14,137 nucleotides of DNA from Rohdeia sp044358925 (GTDB taxonomy: Bacteria; Planctomycetota; UBA1135; GCA-002686595): NCBI GenBank assembly GCA_044358925.1, contig JBIKNC010000111.1:1-14137 (forward strand), read 5' to 3'. Below, one piece after another: positions 1 to 7,138 of the stretch. Below the pieces are notes generated by a model. That model was not told the DNA's origin and searched no databases. It was given only the letters and a program-made list of their open reading frames with translations. The position numbers and the translations under genes are program-made. Each line of letters starts with the position of its first letter. Positions within the stretch are counted from its first letter, which is position 1.

Positions 1-41
1 CGTAGTTATTGGTGCGGCTCCGTACGTGTGCGTGGCGGATC

Positions 42-56
42 CGGTGTCTGACACCG
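42..56. repeat. 15-nt perfect palindrome (REP-like)
   Basis: The bases read cggtgtc-t-gacaccg, a perfect 7+1+7 inverted repeat in the non-coding start of the window. From memory, similar GGTGTCTGACACC palindromes recur between genes in several high-GC bacteria, sometimes near REP-associated tyrosine transposases. I see no transposase here and no second copy in the window. It could equally be an operator for a gene to the left or for the lipoprotein gene at 193. Confidence 0.35.
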
Positions 57-192
57 TACGCGTCAACCGGGCACGCGCCTTGCCCTGGTGGAGGGTCCAC
101 CTCGCCGCAACGGGCCGAAACGCCCTCGCGGGAGGACAACGGGCCCCCGGCCCGGTCCTTCGCGGTGGACGAGAACCCCACCCACCACGGCC

Positions 193-894
193 GTGAAGAA
201 CCACTTCGCACGCGTCGCTCTCGCCGCCCGCCTCGCCCCGCTCGCTCTCCTCGCCGCCTGTTCGCACCACGAGGTGCTGCACCCGCACGTGCCGACGGCG
301 TACTTCTACGACGACGAGCCGAACGACGACTCCGCCTACCCGCAGCCGATCGGGCCGCTCCACCCGACCGAGCAGGTCGTCATCCGCGGCCACGTCGACT
401 GCGTCTCCTGGTCCCACTACGACCCGACCGACGCGTTCGCGTTCGCGGCCAGTTCCCCGGCGCGCATCACGTTCGAACTCGACGCGTTCCACGGCGGCGA
501 CCTCGACCTGTGCCTCGTGGACCCGTTCCTCGAACGCGTCGTCGCGCACTGGGACAGCTACGGCGACGAGTTCGGCTCGTTCGACGTCCCGGGGCACGGC
601 ACCGAGTTCCACCTCGTCGTCGTCGCGTTCAGCGGCGCGAGCGAATACGACCTGCGCCTGCACGTCGATCACTTGCCGTACGGCATGCCGGCGCCGCTCG
701 AAGCACGAGCGCTGCCGAACGCGGACGGCGGCGACGACGCGCGCGAACCGGCGGCGGCGGAGCGTGAGGCTGCGCTCGCGCCGTACTTCGAGGGCGGTCG
801 TGAAACGCGGCGTGCCGAAGCACAGCGGCGCGCGCTGGCCGAAGCACTCGCGCGGCACGCGGAGCGCGTCGAACGCGCCGCGAGCAGCCGGTGA
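193..894 (+). CDS. Lipoprotein with PPC-like beta-sandwich domain
   Basis: Predicted 233-residue exported lipoprotein of unknown role. The GTG start at 193 is chosen because it puts a short basic N-terminus (VKNHFAR) directly before a hydrophobic stretch and a lipobox L-A-A-C, with the lipidated Cys at residue 23. The reading frame is open further upstream (to 88), but that part is Pro/Arg-rich and would bury the signal peptide. There is no clear ribosome site. Residues about 38-160 resemble the bacterial pre-peptidase C-terminal (PPC) fold: a DDEPND start, a xxIxGHVD strand, DPTDAFAF, and GDLDLCLVDP. PPC domains usually ride on secreted proteases, but no catalytic domain is present. Residues about 185-233 are Ala/Glu/Arg-rich and probably helical, perhaps a coiled coil. 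The gene stands alone and ends 32 bp before a strong hairpin. The lipoprotein call is firm; the fold is moderately sure. Confidence 0.75.
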   Translation: MKNHFARVALAARLAPLALLAACSHHEVLHPHVPTAYFYDDEPNDDSAYPQPIGPLHPTEQVVIRGHVDCVSWSHYDPTDAFAFAASSPARITFELDAFHGGDLDLCLVDPFLERVVAHWDSYGDEFGSFDVPGHGTEFHLVVVAFSGASEYDLRLHVDHLPYGMPAPLEARALPNADGGDDAREPAAAEREAALAPYFEGGRETRRAEAQRRALAEALARHAERVERAASSR

Positions 895-926
895 CGACGG
901 CAGGGCTCGCGACGGTCGCGAAGAAC

Positions 927-956
927 AGGCGGGGCGCTCACACGAGCGCCCCGCCT
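927..956. terminator. Rho-independent terminator between convergent genes
   Basis: A perfect 12-bp stem (aggcggggcgct / agcgccccgcct) with a 6-nt loop (cacacg) is followed on the plus strand by cgtttcctt. It sits 32 bp after the lipoprotein stop and 8 bp before the end of the convergent pseudouridine synthase gene, so it probably stops transcription from both sides. The U-tract is weak, as is common at this GC content. Confidence 0.75.
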
Positions 957-964
957 CGTTTCCT

Positions 965-1660
965 TCAATGGCGTTCGCTTTCGAACACGCGCCACCAGGC
1001 CGTGTCCGGCGGCTGCGCTTCGAAGAGCGACGGCGTGCGCAGCGTCGGATGTTCGACCTCGAGCCGCGCGGCGTGCAACGCGACACTGCGATCGGCGAGT
1101 GCCGCGCGCGCACCGTGGCGCAGGTCGCCGAGCAACGGCGTGCCCAGACTCTGCGCCGCGAGCCGCAACTGATGCGACCGGCCGGTCGTCGGCACCAGTT
1201 CGAGGAGCGCGACGCCGCGCCCCTCGAACGGCGCGGTCGCGACGACGCGCCAGCGGGTGTGTGCGCGTTTGGAGCCGGGGCTCTCGTCGCGCGTCGCAAC
1301 GATGCGGCCGGTGCGCTCGTCCTTCGCGATCCACTGCAGCACCTCGCCGCCGCGTTCGCGCGGCACGCCGTCGGCGATGCCGAGATACGTCTTGTGCGCG
1401 AGGTGCTCCTTGAAGGCCGCGCCGAGCCGCGCCGCGGCCTTCGACGTGCGCGCGAAACACACGACGCCCGACACGGGCCGGTCGAGACGGTGCACGACAC
1501 CGATGAACGCGCGGCCCGGCTTCGCGAACGTGCGTTCGACGTGCTCACGCACCGCGTCGAACAGACTCACGTCCTGCGACTCGTCCGGAACCGTCGGCAC
1601 ACCGGTCGGCTTGTTCACCACGACGAGGTGGTTGTCGAGGTGCAGGACGTCGAGCTTCAC
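965..1660 (-). CDS. RluA-family pseudouridine synthase
   Basis: Converts a uridine in rRNA or tRNA to pseudouridine; the exact site cannot be told from sequence. The signature HRLDRPVSG (residues 57-65) carries the catalytic Asp60. VVNKPTGVPTVP (14-25) and GRSHQLRLAAQSLGTPLLGD (160-179) are the other conserved RluA-family blocks. At 231 residues it is a single catalytic domain without an N-terminal S4 RNA-binding domain, close in size to RluA itself. The GTG start at 1660 is preferred because it overlaps the stop of the upstream methyltransferase as GTGA and puts the usual first strand (VLHLDNHLVVVNKP) at the N-terminus. A longer form from an ATG at 1696 is open but would lie inside the methyltransferase gene. 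The overlap implies translational coupling. Family call sure, substrate unknown. Confidence 0.9.
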   Translation of the reverse strand: MKLDVLHLDNHLVVVNKPTGVPTVPDESQDVSLFDAVREHVERTFAKPGRAFIGVVHRLDRPVSGVVCFARTSKAAARLGAAFKEHLAHKTYLGIADGVPRERGGEVLQWIAKDERTGRIVATRDESPGSKRAHTRWRVVATAPFEGRGVALLELVPTTGRSHQLRLAAQSLGTPLLGDLRHGARAALADRSVALHAARLEVEHPTLRTPSLFEAQPPDTAWWRVFESERH

Positions 1661-2550
1661 GCGAGGCCGCGTTCGAAGCGCGCGCAGTAGCCGCACGGCA
1701 GGAGGCGCTTGCCCGCGCTCTCCGGAAGCGCGAGTTCGCCGGCCTCGACGGTGCCGCCGTCGAACTCACCGAGGAGGTTCGCGAACGCGAGCGGCGAGTA
1801 ACCGACCGCATAGGCCGACAGGACCACGAGCGCGCGCTCGTCGAGCAACGCGCGCACCGCTTCGAGCAGCGGCGCGAGTCCTTCCTCCAGTTGCCAACGC
1901 TGCCCCTTCGGTCCGCGGCCGAAGTGCGGCGGGTCGAGCAACACCGCCGCGTACTTCCGCTCACGGCGCACTTCGCGCTGTGCGAAGTCGAGCGCATCGT
2001 CGCACACGAGGCGCACGTCCTGCGCGCGAACGCCCGAGGCCTCGAGGTTCTCGCGACACCAGGCCAGCGACGTCTTCGACGCGTCGACGTGTGTGACGCG
2101 GTAACCCGCGCGCGCGGCGACGACCGAAGCGAGTCCCGTGTAGCCGAACAGGTTGAGGAGCTCCGGCGCGGGCCCGAGCGCCGCACGACGCTGGGCGACG
2201 AAGCGCCAGTTGCTCGACTGCTCCGGGAAGAGGCCGACGTGTTTGAACGGCGTGGGCCGCACGTGGCACACGAGTCCGTCGTGGCCGGCGAACCAGTCGC
2301 GCAGTTCCCAACTCTCCGCGGATGCGCCGCGCGGCAGACGCGCACGCGTCTCGAAGCGCCCGCCCCGATCGTCCTCACGCACGAACACGAGGTGGGCGTC
2401 CTTCCACGCGGCCCGTTGCGGCCGCCACAGTGCCTGCGGATCGGGACGGTCGATCACGACGTCGCCGAAGCGCTCCAGTTTGCGCCCGTCGCCGCTGTCG
2501 AGCAGTTCGTAGCCCGCGACCGGCTCCCACGGAAAGACGCTGGGCTGCAT
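1657..2550 (-). CDS. Class I SAM-dependent methyltransferase, COG1092 (RlmI/RlmK-like)
   Basis: Predicted 297-residue SAM-dependent methyltransferase of the group annotated as rRNA (cytosine-C5/guanine) methyltransferases. The N-terminal block YELLDSGDGRKLERFG (14-29) and PDPQALWRP are typical of the stand-alone bacterial members. SAM-binding motif I is LLNLFGYTGLAS (131-142), the acidic end of strand 2 is HVDASKTSLAWCRENLEASG (154-173), and motif IV is LLDPPHFGRG (204-213). I see no PUA domain, which E. coli RlmI has, so the target may differ. The ATG at 2550 is chosen because the conserved region begins soon after. An upstream ATG at 2595 is also in frame but would overlap the divergent mqnA start. 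No Shine-Dalgarno sequence is visible. It heads a two-gene unit with the pseudouridine synthase, which fits a shared role in ribosome maturation. Confidence 0.88.
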   Translation of the reverse strand: MQPSVFPWEPVAGYELLDSGDGRKLERFGDVVIDRPDPQALWRPQRAAWKDAHLVFVREDDRGGRFETRARLPRGASAESWELRDWFAGHDGLVCHVRPTPFKHVGLFPEQSSNWRFVAQRRAALGPAPELLNLFGYTGLASVVAARAGYRVTHVDASKTSLAWCRENLEASGVRAQDVRLVCDDALDFAQREVRRERKYAAVLLDPPHFGRGPKGQRWQLEEGLAPLLEAVRALLDERALVVLSAYAVGYSPLAFANLLGEFDGGTVEAGELALPESAGKRLLPCGYCARFERGLA

Positions 2551-2593
2551 CGCGCGCGAGGATAACGGCGCAGGGTCCGTAAGCTCGCGCCGC

Positions 2594-3397
2594 ATGTTCG
2601 CGAGACCGCTGCGTGTGGGCGCCGTGCCCTACCTCGTCGGGCGACCGCTCGACGACGGCCTTCGCGACGAGCCGGGCGTCGAACTCGTGCACGCGGTGCC
2701 CAGCGCTCTCGTCGAAGGCCTGCGCAGCGGCGCACTCGACGTCGCGCTCGTCAGTTCGATCGAGCTCTTCCGCCGGCCCGGCCTGCGCTGGCTCCCGGGG
2801 TTGTGTGTCGCCGGCCGCTCGCACGTCTCGTCGGTGCAGCTCTTCCTGCGGCGCCCGCTCGCCGACGTGCGCCGCGTCGCGCTCGATCCCGCGAGCCGAA
2901 CGTCCGCCGCACTCGTCGAGTCGATCGCCGGCGACATCGGCCTGAGCGCCGAATTCGTCGAGCCGCCCGCCGGTGTCGACGCACGTGCCCTCGCGGCCGA
3001 CGCGTGGCTGCGCATCGGTGATCGCGCCCTCCTCGAGTCGTTCGAGCGCCCGGAGCCCGCCGCGCTCAACCCGAGTGCCGCCTGGCGCGCGCTCACCGGA
3101 CTGCCGTTCGTCTTCGCCGTGTGGATCGTCGCACCGCACGCGCCGATCGACGAGCGCCTCTCCGCCTTCACGCGCGCCCGAGCGCGTGGCGCACAGCACG
3201 CAGCCTCCGCCGCGGAGACCCACGCGCGCGCGAGCGGTCTGCCGCTGGACGGCGTGCGGCGCTACCTGCTCGAGGAGTGCTGCTTCGAGCTCGGCGACGA
3301 ACTGCCCGCGGCGCTCCGCGAGTTCCAGCGGCGCGCCGCGCGCTGCGGCCTCGCCGACGGCGCGCTCGCACCGCAGCCCGTCGAGTGGCTGGGCTGA
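2594..3397 (+). CDS. mqnA: Chorismate dehydratase MqnA (futalosine menaquinone pathway)
   Basis: MqnA removes water from chorismate to give 3-enolpyruvyl-benzoate, the first step of the futalosine route to menaquinone. The 267-residue length is normal. Family blocks are present in order: RVGAVPYLVGRPLDDGL (7-23), ALDVALVSSIELFR (47-60), DPASRTSAALVE (98-109), AWLRIGDRAL (137-146), and AWRALTGLPFVFAVW (163-177). This is a periplasmic-binding-protein-like fold used as a soluble enzyme, and no signal peptide is seen. The related MqnD also has this fold, but these motifs match MqnA. The gene is divergent from the methyltransferase across only 43 bp, so the two promoters must be packed together. 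No mqnB, mqnC, mqnD or mqnE lies in the window, so the pathway is dispersed or lies elsewhere. A zinc-ribbon gene follows after 22 bp. Confidence 0.92.
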   Translation: MFARPLRVGAVPYLVGRPLDDGLRDEPGVELVHAVPSALVEGLRSGALDVALVSSIELFRRPGLRWLPGLCVAGRSHVSSVQLFLRRPLADVRRVALDPASRTSAALVESIAGDIGLSAEFVEPPAGVDARALAADAWLRIGDRALLESFERPEPAALNPSAAWRALTGLPFVFAVWIVAPHAPIDERLSAFTRARARGAQHAASAAETHARASGLPLDGVRRYLLEECCFELGDELPAALREFQRRAARCGLADGALAPQPVEWLG

Positions 3398-3419
3398 GCA
3401 GCGCGCTACGCTCTTGCCC

Positions 3420-3614
3420 GTGTCGCGCATCCTCAAGCTCTCGCACTGCCCCCACTGCGGCGCCGATCTGCCGAAACCGACGCCGCGGGCCTGCCCGTCC
3501 TGCGTGGGTTCGCTCCAGCGCCGCTACCTCCAATGGGGCTGTTTGTCGAGCAAACCCCTGTGGTTGCTCGGCTTCGTGAGCATCGGCGGCGCGCTGCAGC
3601 GCTTGATCGGCTGA
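3420..3614 (+). CDS. Small zinc-ribbon protein with hydrophobic tail
   Basis: A 64-residue protein starting at a GTG, 22 bp after mqnA and probably co-transcribed with it. Two CxxC pairs, C10-PH-C13 and C25-PS-C28, 15 residues apart with Gly and Pro between them, form a typical zinc-ribbon knuckle pair. Residues 47-58 (LWLLGFVSIGGA) are hydrophobic but short for a full membrane helix. No ribosome site is evident, so the exact start is less certain, although the GTG lies just before the first knuckle. Function unknown. Small ribbons like this bind nucleic acid or partner proteins. Paired spacing of the cysteines argues against a chance reading frame. Confidence 0.6.
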   Translation: MSRILKLSHCPHCGADLPKPTPRACPSCVGSLQRRYLQWGCLSSKPLWLLGFVSIGGALQRLIG

Positions 3615-3683
3615 AAGGCGGTGCCGCACCGGGGAGCGCTCACGCGCCGCGGTTGCAGGAGAGCGCGCCCACGCCCTAGAACG

Positions 3684-3710
3684 GGTGCTCACTCAGCCAC
3701 AGCGAGCACC
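3684..3710. promoter_or_regulatory. Hairpin in the top6B upstream region
   Basis: A perfect 7-bp inverted repeat, ggtgctc / gagcacc, with a 13-nt spacer lies about 73-99 bp upstream of the top6B ATG. No T-run follows, so a terminator is unlikely. It could be an operator or a leader-RNA stem. A 7-bp repeat can occur by chance at this GC content. Confidence 0.25.
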
Positions 3711-3765
3711 TTGGAAACGAGCGCCACCTCCAGAGCAGCGCAGCCGCGCGTCGGCACGCCCGGTC

Positions 3766-3778
3766 TGTTCGACGAACA
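3766..3778. promoter_or_regulatory. Palindrome just before top6B start
   Basis: TGTTCG-A-CGAACA is a perfect 6+1+6 palindrome ending 4 bases before the top6B ATG, where a ribosome site would be expected but none is seen. It may be an operator that blocks transcription or a small stem that limits initiation. The half-sites are oriented opposite to the Gram-positive LexA box (CGAAC...GTTCG), so I do not call it a LexA site. Confidence 0.3.
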
Positions 3779-3782
3779 ACCG

Positions 3783-5678
3783 ATGACACCTGACTCCACA
3801 TCCGCGCCGCGCGCGCGCAAGAAGGCCGCCACGAAAGCGACCGCACCGATCGTCGAAGCCGGCCAGACGGCGACTGCGGCGACGGGCGACGGCGCGCCGG
3901 TCGACGCTGAACTCGAGAGCGACGCCGTCGCTGCAAGCGGCGACGTCCAGCAGGAGTCTGCGCCGGCGAAGTCGGCGAAGAAGAAGTCGAAGAAGAGCGA
4001 CGGCGCCGAGCCGGCGAAGGACGGCGCCGAACCGAAGCAACGCGCGACGGCCGAGTCGCTGGCCGAGCGGCAGCGCGAGATCTCGGTCTCCGAGTTCTTC
4101 ACGAAGAACCGCCACCTCTTGGGCTTCGACTCGCCGCTCAAGGCGCTGCTCACGGCCGTCAAGGAGGCCGTCGACAACTCACTCGACGCCTGCGAAGAGG
4201 CGGGCATCCTGCCCGAGGTCTCGGTCGAGATCGCGGCGACGGAGAACGAATCGCGCTTCCGCATCGCGGTCGAGGACAACGGTCCCGGCATCGTGCGCGA
4301 GCAGGTCGGCAAGATCTTCGGCAAGCTCCTCTACGGCAGCAAGTTCCACAAGCTGAGCCAGACGCGCGGTCAGCAGGGCATCGGCATCGCGGCGGCCGGC
4401 ATGTACGGCCAACTCACGACCGGTAAACCCGTGCGCATCGTGTCGCGCCCGGGCAAACGCGCGAAGGCGCGCGAGTACCTGCTCTCGATCGACACCGCGA
4501 AGAACCGGCCGGAGATCCACCACGACGAGGAGTTCGAGTGGGCGGCGGCACAGGGCACGCGCGTCGAGATCGAGATGGAGGGCAAGTACCAGAAGGGTCA
4601 GCGCTCCGTCGACATGTACTTGAAGCAGACGGCGATCGCGAATCCGCACTGCACGATCCACTACACCGACCCGGGCGGTGAGAAGTTCACGTACGAGCGC
4701 AAGACGAGCGAGATGCCGCGCGAGACGATCGAGATCAAGCCGCACCCGCACGGCGTCGAACTCGGAATGCTGATCGGCATGCTGAAGTCCACCGAGGCGC
4801 GCAACCTCGGCGCCTTCCTGCAAGAGGAGTTCAGCCGCGTCGGCCCGAAGGTCGCGAACGACATCTGCGACAAGGCCGGCAAGGGCCTGTCGGTGAAGAG
4901 CTATCCGACGCGCATCGCGCGCGAAGAGGCGAGCGCGCTGCACGCGGCGATCCAGGAGACGAAGATCTCCGCGCCGTCGACGGAGTGCATCTCGCCCATC
5001 GGCGAGGACTTGGTGCTCGCCGGCCTGCAGAAGGAGATCGAAGCCGACTTCTACGCGGCCGCGACGCGGCCGCCCGCGGTCTACCGCGGCAACCCGTTCC
5101 AGATCGAAGTCGGCATCGCGTACGGCAAGCCCGGCGGCGTCGGCCTCATGGTCGACGACGCAGGCCGCATCCAGAAGAAGGCCAAGAACAAGGACATGGT
5201 CGAGGATCTCGTCGCCGACGCCGACGAGCCCGTGCGCGTGTTGCGCTTCGCGAACCGAGTGCCGCTGCTCTACCAGCAGTCGGCGTGCGCGGTCACGAAG
5301 GCGGTCGTGCAGACCAACTGGAAGTCCTACGGCCTCTCGCAACCGCGCGGCGCACTGCCGATCGGACCGATGGCGTTGCTCGTGCACATCGCGAGCGTGT
5401 GGGTGCCGTTCACGTCGGAGAGCAAGGAAGCCCTCGCCGCCTACCCGGAGATCATCAAGGAGATCCGTCTGGGCTTGCAGGAGTGCGGCCGCAAGCTCGG
5501 CATGTACATCCGCAAGGGCAAACGCCTGAAGCGCGAGTTCGAGAAGCGCAGCTACATCGAGAAGTACATCCCCCACATCGGCATCGCGCTGCAGGACATC
5601 CTCGACCTCACGGAGAAGGAGCGCGACGACACCGTGCACACGCTCGAAGACGTGCTGCACAAGAGCCGCAAGTTCTGA
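3783..5678 (+). CDS. top6B: DNA topoisomerase VI subunit B
   Basis: ATPase subunit of the type IIB topoisomerase that passes one duplex through another to relax and unlink DNA. It works as an A2B2 heterotetramer with the product at 5931. The 631 residues hold a Lys/Ala-rich disordered tail (1 to about 95), then a GHKL ATPase domain. The N-box is KEAVDNSLDACEEAGI (127-142, with E128 and N132), G1 is EDNGPGI (164-170), and G2 is RGQQGIGIAAAGMYGQLTTG (195-214). An H2TH-like region follows (about 328-365). The transducer domain carries VRVLRFANRVPLLYQQS (484-500), WKSYGLSQPRGALP (513-526) and TSESKEALA with the probable switch lysine K548. All key residues are intact. The ATG at 3783 is preferred; the frame is open upstream to 3621 without conserved content. 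No Shine-Dalgarno sequence is seen. Archaeal homologues are about 530-650 residues. Confidence 0.95.
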   Translation: MTPDSTSAPRARKKAATKATAPIVEAGQTATAATGDGAPVDAELESDAVAASGDVQQESAPAKSAKKKSKKSDGAEPAKDGAEPKQRATAESLAERQREISVSEFFTKNRHLLGFDSPLKALLTAVKEAVDNSLDACEEAGILPEVSVEIAATENESRFRIAVEDNGPGIVREQVGKIFGKLLYGSKFHKLSQTRGQQGIGIAAAGMYGQLTTGKPVRIVSRPGKRAKAREYLLSIDTAKNRPEIHHDEEFEWAAAQGTRVEIEMEGKYQKGQRSVDMYLKQTAIANPHCTIHYTDPGGEKFTYERKTSEMPRETIEIKPHPHGVELGMLIGMLKSTEARNLGAFLQEEFSRVGPKVANDICDKAGKGLSVKSYPTRIAREEASALHAAIQETKISAPSTECISPIGEDLVLAGLQKEIEADFYAAATRPPAVYRGNPFQIEVGIAYGKPGGVGLMVDDAGRIQKKAKNKDMVEDLVADADEPVRVLRFANRVPLLYQQSACAVTKAVVQTNWKSYGLSQPRGALPIGPMALLVHIASVWVPFTSESKEALAAYPEIIKEIRLGLQECGRKLGMYIRKGKRLKREFEKRSYIEKYIPHIGIALQDILDLTEKERDDTVHTLEDVLHKSRKF

Positions 5679-5689
5679 ACTCCCTCGCG

Positions 5690-5911
5690 ATGAGCACTGC
5701 TCGTTCCGCCGTCCTCCTCGGACTCGCGAGCCTCGTGCTCCCGGGTGCGGGGCAACTGCTCGACGGTCGACCGCTGCGCGCCGCCTTCCTCCTGCTGCTC
5801 GCGGCCGGCCTGTGGTGGTTCCTGTTGGCCGGCCACCTCGTCCACTTGTGGGCGGCGCTCGACGCCGCACTCACACGCAACGCACACGACGCGCACGCCG
5901 CGCGCGACTGA
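5690..5911 (+). CDS. Small two-helix membrane protein, TM2-like, inside the top6 operon
   Basis: A 73-residue predicted membrane protein starting 11 bp after the top6B stop and ending 19 bp before the top6A ATG, so almost certainly co-transcribed. Residues about 6-22 (SAVLLGLASLVLPGAGQ) and about 32-55 (RAAFLLLLAAGLWWFLLAGH) form two hydrophobic segments joined by a short turn, LLDGRPL. The PGAGQLLDGR pattern recalls the PGxGQFYxGR turn of TM2-domain and related small proteins. The C-terminus (NAHDAHAARD) is polar and His-rich. It has no known link to topoisomerases. It might anchor something at the membrane, or be an unrelated passenger kept for expression. It is unlikely to be a shadow, since it fills the gap exactly and makes a coherent membrane topology. 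Confidence 0.65.
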   Translation: MSTARSAVLLGLASLVLPGAGQLLDGRPLRAAFLLLLAAGLWWFLLAGHLVHLWAALDAALTRNAHDAHAARD

Positions 5912-5930
5912 ACACAGGCGCAACACGACC

Positions 5931-7109
5931 ATGGCCAAGAAAGCCTCGAAGAAGGCCGCGCAGCCCGCGGTCAAGAAGCCCAAGAAGGACCCCGCTTCGC
6001 TCGACGACGAAGCGAAGAAGACCCTGGGCCTGATCGACGACACGGCGCGCCGCGTGTGCAAGTCGATCGACCAGCGCATCCTGCCCGAGCTGCGCTTCCC
6101 GGTGCGCAGCCTCGCCAACGTCGAGTACGACAAGGGCCGCGGCTACTTCGAACTCGGCAAGGGCCGCAAGGCGCGCGCGCTCTCCGTGAACACGGTGAAG
6201 AGCTTCGCGCAGACGCTCAAGCTGATGGCGCTGAGCAAGGAGATGGTCGAGAACGACGACTTCGCGACCAAGCGGGAGGCCTACTACGTCAGCAAGAACT
6301 GGGGCGACTGCCGCTTCAACGACCAGCCCGAGTCGGACACCGTGATGGACGACATCGAGGCCATGGCGAGCCTCGATGGGCTGTCGCGAGAGCACCTGCG
6401 CTATCGGCCCGAAGAGCACGGCGGCGCACTCGCCGGCGAACTCGTCGTCATCGACCACGACAAGGAGACGGGCCAGGAGATTCGCATCGACTGCACGATG
6501 ATGGGCTCCGGCGCGTACACGATCCCGAGCTCGGTCGAACACCTGCAGTTCGAGACGAAGGCCAAGTTCATCCTGGCCATCGAGACGGCCGGTATGTTCA
6601 ACCGCCTCAACGACCACAAATGGTGGCGTTCGGCGCACGCGATCATCATCTCGATGGGCGGGGTGCCGTCGCGAGCGCAGCGTCGCTTCATCCGCCGCCT
6701 GTCGGACGCGAAGAAGCTGCCCGTCTACTGCTTCGTCGACTGCGACCCGTACGGCATCGGCAACATCTACCGCACGCTCAAGGTCGGCTCCGGCAACGCG
6801 GCGCACATCAACCGCTTCTTCTGCGTGCCGCGCGCGCAGTACCTCGGTGTCACGCCGCAGGACATCATCGACTTCAAGCTCGAGGACGCCACGCACCCGC
6901 TACAGGCTGTGGACGTGAAACGCGCGAAGGACGCGCTCAAGAACGACCCCTTCTTCAAGATCCACAAGCCGTGGGGCAAGGCCATCAACCAGTTGCTCGG
7001 GATGGGTGTGCGCGCCGAACAACAAGCACTGGCCAAGTGGGGCCTCAACTTCGTGATCGAGGAGTACCTGCCGCGCAAGTTGGCGGACACGAAGTCGTTC
7101 CTGCCCTGA
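5931..7109 (+). CDS. top6A: DNA topoisomerase VI subunit A (Spo11-like)
   Basis: DNA-cleaving subunit of topoisomerase VI and bacterial relative of the meiotic Spo11 protein; it makes the double-strand break with an active-site tyrosine. The 392 residues begin with a Lys-rich tail (AKKASKKAAQPAVKKPKKD). The 5Y-CAP (winged-helix) domain follows, with TKREAYYVSKNW (113-124); by comparison with REIYY in archaeal enzymes the catalytic residue is probably Y119. The Toprim domain has the metal-binding Glu in LAIETAGMF (E218) and the DxD pair in FVDCDPYG (D270, D272). SMGGVPSRAQRRFIRRL (241-257) and VPRAQYLGVTPQDI (299-312) are also typical. Length is close to the archaeal average of about 370. The gene lies 19 bp after the small membrane protein and ends 29 bp before an 18-bp terminator hairpin. 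All catalytic residues are present, so it should be active. Confidence 0.95.
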   Translation: MAKKASKKAAQPAVKKPKKDPASLDDEAKKTLGLIDDTARRVCKSIDQRILPELRFPVRSLANVEYDKGRGYFELGKGRKARALSVNTVKSFAQTLKLMALSKEMVENDDFATKREAYYVSKNWGDCRFNDQPESDTVMDDIEAMASLDGLSREHLRYRPEEHGGALAGELVVIDHDKETGQEIRIDCTMMGSGAYTIPSSVEHLQFETKAKFILAIETAGMFNRLNDHKWWRSAHAIIISMGGVPSRAQRRFIRRLSDAKKLPVYCFVDCDPYGIGNIYRTLKVGSGNAAHINRFFCVPRAQYLGVTPQDIIDFKLEDATHPLQAVDVKRAKDALKNDPFFKIHKPWGKAINQLLGMGVRAEQQALAKWGLNFVIEEYLPRKLADTKSFLP

Positions 7110-7138
7110 CGCGAACGCGTCGAGGCCCTCGCAGAACA

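Noticed and set aside
3619..3631. Short hairpin cggtg-ccg-caccg after the zinc-ribbon gene as a terminator
   Set aside because: The stem is only 5 bp and no T-run follows.
3766..3778. LexA (SOS) box before top6B
   Set aside because: The half-sites are in the reverse order to the known CGAAC...GTTCG box and the spacing is too short.
4179..5870. 563-codon open frame on the minus strand across top6B
   Set aside because: It is the complement of a clear topoisomerase gene; Arg/Leu/Val/Asp-rich sequence with no motifs is the usual antisense artefact at high GC.
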